Source: Burkholderiales bacterium | Lineage (GTDB): Bacteria > Pseudomonadota > Gammaproteobacteria > Burkholderiales > Burkholderiaceae_C | Direction: 5' to 3' | Assembly (NCBI GenBank): GCA_020354665.1 | Contig: CP070653.1 | Span: 1,211,274 to 1,246,519, forward strand | DNA: 35,246 nucleotides | Shown: piece by piece, positions 29,084 to 35,246 of the stretch | Layout: every line of letters starts with the position of its first letter | Position numbering within the stretch: the stretch's first letter is position 1 | The notes under the pieces: generated by a model | The model's database searches: none | What the model was told of the DNA's origin: nothing | What the model saw: only the letters and a program-made list of their open reading frames with translations | Position numbers and translations under genes: made by a program

Positions 29084-29103
29084 ACCTGTAAGAGTTGACA
29101 GTT
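29084..29103 (+). promoter_or_regulatory. lux box 2, upstream of the precursor peptide gene
   Basis: ACCTGTAAGAGTTGACAGTT has the CTG-N10-CAG core and the same left half (ACCTGTAA) as lux box 1. It contains a perfect -35 hexamer, TTGACA, at 29095-29100. Its centre (29093.5) is about 42 bases before the start predicted from the -10-like TCGAAT. That is the activating arrangement known for LuxR at class II-type promoters. Confidence 0.75.
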
Positions 29104-29124
29104 ACGCCGCCCGGTCGCGGGTGG

Positions 29125-29130
29125 TCGAAT
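29125..29130 (+). promoter_or_regulatory. Putative -10 element of the lux-box-2 promoter
   Basis: TCGAAT matches four of six -10 positions and would place transcription near 29136, about 41 bases before the peptide ATG. The distance from the internal TTGACA (24 bases) is too long for unaided sigma-70 use, consistent with dependence on an activator. This is inferred from spacing only. Confidence 0.4.
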
Positions 29131-29176
29131 TTCCGTGCGCGCGCATCGCCGCATCACCCACAGCACGGAGATTCAA

Positions 29177-29338
29177 ATGTCGAAGCAACAGACGCAGACC
29201 ACCGCCCCGCGTACGACCCCGTCGAAGGCAACGCCAGCGAGCGGCGCCTCGAAGAAGACGCGCACCGTCGGCCGAACCCTCGACGAAAAACAACTCAAGC
29301 AGATCGGTGGCGGCGGCATTCCCGTCGGTCGCTGGTAA
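29177..29338 (+). CDS. Double-glycine-leader precursor peptide, predicted core GIPVGRW
   Basis: A 53-residue peptide; ATG 29177 has CGGAG six bases upstream. Residues 1-34 are hydrophilic and rich in Thr, Pro, Ser and Lys. The segment LDEKQLKQIGGG fits the double-glycine leader consensus (L at -12, L at -7, I at -4, GG at -2/-1) as L35, L40, I43, G45 and G46. Cleavage after G46 leaves only GIPVGRW (47-53); cleavage after G45 would add one Gly. No Cys, Ser or Thr is present in the core, so lanthionine- or disulfide-type modification is impossible, and no modification enzyme is encoded nearby. It lies directly before an HlyD adaptor and a C39-peptidase ABC transporter, and behind a lux box. It is probably an exported signal or microcin-like peptide. 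A start at 29135 would add 14 residues but lacks a ribosome site. Confidence 0.85.
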   Translation: MSKQQTQTTAPRTTPSKATPASGASKKTRTVGRTLDEKQLKQIGGGGIPVGRW

Positions 29339-29378
29339 TCACTTGCGGCGGTCGGGGTGCGTGGTCGCGCCGCATACA

Positions 29379-29398
29379 CCCTGCAAGACCCCACAGTA
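29379..29398 (+). promoter_or_regulatory. Weak CTG-N10-CAG match before the transporter genes
   Basis: In the 122-base gap between the peptide and the adaptor gene, CTG (29381-29383) and CAG (29394-29396) lie 10 bases apart. The flanks are not symmetric, and such a match is not rare by chance. The gap otherwise shows no clear terminator, so the transporter genes may be read through from the peptide promoter. Confidence 0.15.
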
Positions 29399-29460
29399 CC
29401 GGTGCCTGAACGGCGGCGCGAGGCTGCTGGCATGACCAGCAGTCGAGCGTGCCGGTAAGT

Positions 29461-30723
29461 ATGGACGCGCTGTTCCGGCAGGAGGCGATCGAGCACCGCA
29501 ACCGCACCTGGATCGGCGAGGTGCAGGCGATCCGGCCGCTGTCGCTGCGGGTTCTGACCCTCCTCGTCGTCGTCGTGCTTGCGGCGACGGCGGCATTTCT
29601 CGCGCTCGCGCAGTACACCCACAAGGCGCGCATCGCCGGCGTGCTGCTGCCCGATCGCGGCGTGATCCGCTTGATGCCGCCCGCCGTCGGCACGGTCGTC
29701 GAGCGACGCGTTTCGGAAGGCCAGCAGGTGCGGCAGGGCGACGTGCTCTTCGTCGTCTCGGTCGATCGCACGACCACGCAAGGCGAGACGCAGCTTGCGG
29801 TCCAGCGCAGCCTTGAGGAGCGCGAGCGCAGCCTGCGCGAGGCGCTGCACCAGCAGGCCGAGCTGTCCCGGTCGCGCGCGACCGAAAGCGAAAGGCTGCT
29901 CGCGGACAGGCGGCGGGCGCACGAGCAGCTCGCGGCCGAGATCGACCTCGTCGGCCGCCGCCTGCAACTGGCGCGGCAGAGCCAGCAGCGGCTCGAGTCG
30001 CTGCAGGCCGACCGGTTCGTCTCGCCAGCGCAGGTGCAGTCGAAGGCGGAGGAGGTGCTCGAGCTGACTGCACGGCTCGCCAATCTCGAGCGCGAGCGGA
30101 CCGCACACGCCAGCGAGATCGGCGCGCTGGAGGCCCGGCGCAGGCAGCGGCCACTCGAGGATGCGCAGAAGCGCGCCGAGTTTGAACGCGAGCTGCAGAC
30201 GCTGGCCCAGCAGGGCGCTGAGGCGCAGGCACGGCATCGCATGGTCGTGCGCGCGCCGCAGGATGCCGTGGTCACCGCTCTGGTCGCCGAGCCGGGGCAG
30301 ACCGTCGCACCCGACGCCGCGCTCGCACTGCTCGTGCCGATCGGTTCGAGCCTGCAGGCACAGCTGTTTGCCCCGTCGAGCGCGGTCGGGTTCCTGCGCC
30401 CTGGTCAGCCGGTTCGCTTGCGTTACCAGGCCTATCCTTACCAGAAGTTCGGCCTCCAGGGTGGCCAGGTCATCGCAGTTTCGATGGCGCCGCTGCAGCC
30501 AGCCGACCTCGGCGGCCTGCCGCTTGGCCGCGGGCTGACCCAGCTCGACGGGCAGGCGGTCTACCGCGTCACCGTGCAGCTCGACCGGCAAAGCATCGTC
30601 ACCTATGGCCAGGCGCGCGCGCTCACCGCCGGCATGGAGGTGGAGGCCGACGTCGAGATCGACAGGCGGCGGTTGATCGAGTGGATCTTCGAGCCGCTGG
30701 TCAGCGTCTCGGGGCGTGTCTAG
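29461..30723 (+). CDS. HlyD-family membrane-fusion (adaptor) protein of peptide secretion
   Basis: This adaptor of a type I secretion system links the inner-membrane ABC transporter to an outer-membrane channel. It has 420 residues from ATG 29461 (MDALFRQEAIEHRNRTWIGE, the usual start for bacteriocin-type adaptors); GTG 29449 would add four. A short cytoplasmic segment precedes one transmembrane helix (about 31-50). A first half-lipoyl motif follows (MPPAVGTVVERRVSEGQQV), then a long coiled coil (about 115-260, rich in Arg, Glu, Leu and Gln). The second half-lipoyl motif (VVRAPQDAVVTALVAEPGQTV) and a beta-barrel region (GQPVRLRYQAYPYQKFG) come next. The C-terminus ends near EPLVSVSGRV, as in CvaA-like adaptors. 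The transporter gene starts two bases after its stop. No TolC-like gene is in the window, so a genomic TolC is presumably used. Confidence 0.92.
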   Translation: MDALFRQEAIEHRNRTWIGEVQAIRPLSLRVLTLLVVVVLAATAAFLALAQYTHKARIAGVLLPDRGVIRLMPPAVGTVVERRVSEGQQVRQGDVLFVVSVDRTTTQGETQLAVQRSLEERERSLREALHQQAELSRSRATESERLLADRRRAHEQLAAEIDLVGRRLQLARQSQQRLESLQADRFVSPAQVQSKAEEVLELTARLANLERERTAHASEIGALEARRRQRPLEDAQKRAEFERELQTLAQQGAEAQARHRMVVRAPQDAVVTALVAEPGQTVAPDAALALLVPIGSSLQAQLFAPSSAVGFLRPGQPVRLRYQAYPYQKFGLQGGQVIAVSMAPLQPADLGGLPLGRGLTQLDGQAVYRVTVQLDRQSIVTYGQARALTAGMEVEADVEIDRRRLIEWIFEPLVSVSGRV

Positions 30724-30725
30724 CG

Positions 30726-32883
<2,158 letters not shown>

Positions 32884-32891
<8 letters not shown>

Positions 32892-34527
32892 ACGTGTGAT
32901 GACCAGCGCCCGCGAGTCCGATCCAAAGCCCACCGCGCAGGCCACCGCGTCACAGCCCCGGCGCAGGGGCAGACAAATGATCTGGTCGCGCGACGCAGTC
33001 CTTGCGATCCGCCTCGTGACCGAGCTCGTCGTGCGCCAGCTCGATGTGGATCGGTGCGGCGTCTGGGCATTACCGGCCGGGGAAGGCGAGCCGCTGTGCG
33101 TTGACGTCTATCTGCGTCATCGCATGTGCCATGTGCGCGAGCCGCTGCTCGGTGCGGACGAGTCAGTGCTGCTGCGCGAACGGTTGCAGCAATCGGCACT
33201 CTTAGTCGTGCCGGCATTGGGCCAGCAGGCCGACGACCGCGCACCACGCGGCGAGGCGGCCTCGCTGCCGCTGCTCGGGGCCGTGGCACGCCTTGCCGTC
33301 GGACTGCATCGGGGCGGTCGTCTATCGGCGATGCTGGTCGCTGACCAGCGCGGGGGGCGGCGCAATTGGACTGACCACGATGTACGCGCCATGCAGAGGA
33401 TGGCGGCCGTTGTTCGCAACATCGCCGGCGACGACGAGCCGTTGACCACAGATCGCATCGGGCGCGGCTTCGTCGACGGACTGCCGATCGTTGCGTATCG
33501 CTGCGCGCAGAGCGAACGCGGCTGGATCGTCAGCGATGCCACCGAGGGCACCGAGCGCGTCCTCGAACGTCCCGCGGCGCATTTCATCGGAGGGCACCTC
33601 GAGGACCTGCGTCGCGCCATGTCCGATCCGTCGTCGGATCCGCAGGGCAGCGCGGCGGAGGAACTGCCGCCGGGATTGCCGACGTTCGAATATCAGCATC
33701 GCCGCACGATGCTCGACGGCAGCGTGCGGCACTTCCTCGAGAAGGGCAGTCTCAGCATCGACCCGGCCACGCAGCAGCCGCTGATCGATGGCGTGATCGT
33801 CGAGTACGTGCCGAGGCAGGCCGCGGCACCGAAGGAATCGGCCGACGCCATCAGCGTCAGTCGACTGCTCTCGGAGCTGGGCCACGAACTGCGCACGCCG
33901 CTCAATGCGATCCTCGGCTTTGCGCAGCTGTTGGAGCTGGCGCCGCCGCCCGCCGACGATCAACAACGTGCGCATGCCGCGCAGATCCGGCGCGCCGGCC
34001 TGTACATGCTGGACCTGATCGACGAGACGCTCGACCTGTCGCGCGTCGAAGCGGGCGTGCTCGAACTGAACCAGCACGCGGTCGAACTGGCCTCGATCAT
34101 CGATGCCGCCCTGCCGTTTGTCGCGCCGCAGGCGGCTAGCGCGGGCGTCGAGATCGTCGCGCCCTCGGCGCTGACCGACGTGCAGGTGCACTGCGATCCG
34201 CGCCGGCTGCGCCAGGTGTTGGTGAACCTGCTGTCCAACGCGATCGCGTACAACCGCCGTGGCGGTCGGGTGGAACTGGCCGTGGCGGCCGACGCTCATG
34301 GGGTGCGACTGCGCGTCACCAACATCGGCGTCGGCATGTCCGAGGAGCAAATCGGCTCGCTTTTCAGGCCATTCGAACATCTCGGCATGGAGCGCACCGG
34401 CATCAACGGCGCCGGACTCGGCCTCGTCATCACGCAACGGCTCTTGCAGGCGATGGGTGGCATGATCGAAGTACGCAGTGAACCGTCGATCGGTAGCACA
34501 TTCGAAGTCTGGCTGCCAAAGCCGTGA
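32884..34527 (+). CDS. Soluble sensor histidine kinase with GAF-like and PAS-like input and altered G1 box
   Basis: A 547-residue kinase from GTG 32884, which overlaps the transporter stop; ATG 32899 is an alternative, and neither has a strong ribosome site. There is no membrane helix. A GAF-like domain (about 37-180) is followed by a PAS-like region (about 195-312). The HisKA domain contains phosphoacceptor H334 in LLSELGHELRTPLNAILGFAQLL. In the ATPase domain, the N box NLLSNAIAYN (N448, N452) and the G2 region NGAGLGLVITQRL are intact. The G1 box reads VTNIGVGM, so the Asp that normally contacts adenine is N480. That may weaken or change ATP binding. No response regulator is present in the window. 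The overlap suggests co-expression with the transporter, so it may sense or report on the exported peptide; that is inference. Confidence 0.88.
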
Positions 34528-34534
34528 TTCCCGG

Positions 34535-34562
34535 TTGCACGCTGATTTGGAGACACGTGCAA
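34535..34562 (+). terminator. Weak hairpin after the kinase gene
   Basis: The arms TTGCACG (34535-34541) and CGTGCAA (34556-34562) form seven pairs with a 14-base loop just after the kinase stop. No T-run follows. It is the only candidate end of the cassette transcript. Confidence 0.3.
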
Positions 34563-34607
34563 GCCCCCGACGCGCCGCCGCGGTGGTCTCGAGAGCGATG
34601 GCTGCTT

Positions 34608-34616
34608 TGCTATACT
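34608..34616 (+). promoter_or_regulatory. Extended -10 promoter of tRNA-Asp
   Basis: TGCTATACT is an extended -10 (TG-n-TATACT), 20 bases before tRNA-Asp. No good -35 is seen, as is usual for extended -10 promoters. Confidence 0.65.
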
Positions 34617-34636
34617 TTTATGCTTTCTATCGCCGC

Positions 34637-34713
34637 GGAGCGGTAGTTCAGTTGGTCAGAATACCGGCCTGTCACGCCGGGGGTCGCGGGTTCGAGCCCC
34701 GTCCGCTCCGCCA
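34637..34713 (+). tRNA. tRNA-Asp(GTC)
   Basis: A 77-base cloverleaf with acceptor arms GGAGCGG and CCGCTCC, anticodon loop CTGTCAC giving GTC, T-arm CGGG TTCGAGC CCCG, and encoded GCCA end. It has its own promoter and terminator. Confidence 0.97.
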
Positions 34714-34720
34714 CGCATTC

Positions 34721-34748
34721 AAGGCCACCGCAGCGCGGTGGCCTTTTT
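34721..34748 (+). terminator. Rho-independent terminator of tRNA-Asp
   Basis: The stem GGCCACCGC (34723-34731) and GCGGTGGCC (34735-34743) has an AGC loop and is followed by TTTTT (34744-34748). The preceding AA can extend the pairing into the T-run. It is the clearest factor-independent terminator in the window. Confidence 0.9.
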
Positions 34749-34916
34749 CGTTGGAATGACCGCGTGGTGCGGGCTTCCGGGCGGGTCGGTTTTCTCAGCA
34801 AGCCTCTCAGGTGCATTGATGCCAGCTTGCTCGAGGCGCTTTCTCACATTCAAAGATACTGACCCTCACTTTCGTTGAGGCATCCATCTGCGCGGCCCAA
34901 TTCACGCCCAAGTGAC

Positions 34917-34936
34917 GAGGGGCCTTGCGGCCCCTC
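34917..34936 (-). terminator. Hairpin at the 3' end of the recombinase-like gene
   Basis: The arms GAGGGGCC and GGCCCCTC form a perfect 8-bp stem with a four-base loop, 20 bases beyond the minus-strand stop at 34957. No T-run follows on the minus strand. Between here and the tRNA-Asp terminator I see only a small CCTCA/TGAGG hairpin at 34864-34880 and no gene. Confidence 0.45.
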
Positions 34937-34956
34937 GGTCGTGGCGCGCAAGACCC

Positions 34957-35246
34957 TCAGGTGTCAAAGCCCAGCGCCCGACGCTGATCGGCCCACGCCA
35001 GCGGCAGCGGCGCGAGCTCCATCAGCCGCCGTATGCTGAACCGCGCAGGCCGCTCACCGCCCACGAGCCGCACGACGATGTCGGGCGCCAAGAACGCCAA
35101 GTACACGATGCGCGTCACGTCCGCGCGGGCGACGTCATGCTCTTCGGCGATCGACACGATGCTGCCGTGCGTTCCGGACTTGAGCGCTTCGAACCACCGA
35201 TTGGCTTTCGCGAGCAGCGCCACGACTCTGGGATCGACGCCCTTGG
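34957..35246 (-). CDS. C-terminal part of a recombinase-family protein (5' end outside window)
   Basis: About 96 residues of an incomplete protein; the frame stays open upstream of GTG 35223 to the window edge (KGVDPRVV precedes ALLAKANRWFEAL). The pattern RWFEALKSG, SIVSIAEEHDVARADVTRIV (a helix-turn-helix), LAFLAPDIV and LAWADQRRALGF is typical of the C-terminal end of large serine-recombinase-family proteins in proteobacterial prophages and mobile elements. The catalytic domain would lie to the right, outside the window, so activity cannot be judged. It reads toward tRNA-Asp, 243 bases away. It probably marks the start of a mobile element. Confidence 0.75.
   Translation of the reverse strand, partial: KGVDPRVVALLAKANRWFEALKSGTHGSIVSIAEEHDVARADVTRIVYLAFLAPDIVVRLVGGERPARFSIRRLMELAPLPLAWADQRRALGFDT

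Noticed and set aside
28254-29084. N-terminal extension of the minus-strand frame that ends at 27792
   Set aside because: This part is antisense to luxR and runs through lux box 1. Only the final 153 codons look like a protein, so the gene is called from 28253.

Overview
The window is high-GC DNA, almost certainly from a betaproteobacterium of the Burkholderiales. The main evidence is the conserved block leuC-leuD-leuB-asd-fimV-truA-trpF-trpB-trpA-accD-folC-dedD-cvpA-purF-metZ-gltX, in which many junctions are 4-base stop/start overlaps. The use of O-succinylhomoserine sulfhydrylase (metZ) and of discriminating-type GltX next to tRNA genes fits the same group. The genus cannot be fixed from the sequence alone.

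Left end (1-8773, minus strand): a two-gene unit. A Tat/Sec-exported ABC-type substrate-binding protein is followed by the N-terminal 2563 residues of a giant protein made almost entirely of GAF sensor domains (14 complete, a 15th cut by the window edge, period about 172 residues). Its C-terminal output domain lies outside the window. Long plus-strand frames over this stretch are antisense shadows.

Centre (9105-27736, plus strand): housekeeping biosynthesis. leuCDB make leucine, asd feeds lysine/threonine/methionine, fimV is the polar peptidoglycan-binding hub for type IV pili, truA modifies tRNA, trpFBA finish tryptophan, accD is an acetyl-CoA carboxylase subunit, folC is folate ligase, dedD (SPOR) and cvpA are envelope proteins, purF starts purine synthesis, metZ assimilates sulfur into homocysteine, and gltX charges tRNA-Glu. 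They are followed by tRNA-Ala(GGC), tRNA-Glu(TTC) and a strong UUCG hairpin.

Right accessory block (27792-34527): this is the most interesting part. It is a compact quorum-sensing-type peptide-secretion cassette between tRNA-Glu and tRNA-Asp. A small minus-strand gene that resembles RsaM-type quorum-sensing regulators diverges from a LuxR-type regulator that has no luxI in the window. A near-canonical lux box lies between them. Downstream of luxR, a second lux box lies at about the right distance from a -10-like hexamer, ahead of a 53-residue precursor peptide. That precursor has a textbook double-glycine leader and a predicted core of only seven residues (GIPVGRW). Next come an HlyD-type adaptor, an ABC transporter with an intact C39 leader peptidase domain, and an overlapping soluble GAF/PAS-like histidine kinase with an altered G1 box. 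The inference is that the LuxR protein switches on production, leader cleavage and export of a tiny peptide, possibly a signal or a microcin-like molecule.

Right edge (34608-35246): tRNA-Asp(GTC) with its own extended -10 promoter and a strong terminator. After it comes the C-terminal end of a minus-strand serine-recombinase-like protein that runs off the window, suggesting a mobile element begins there.
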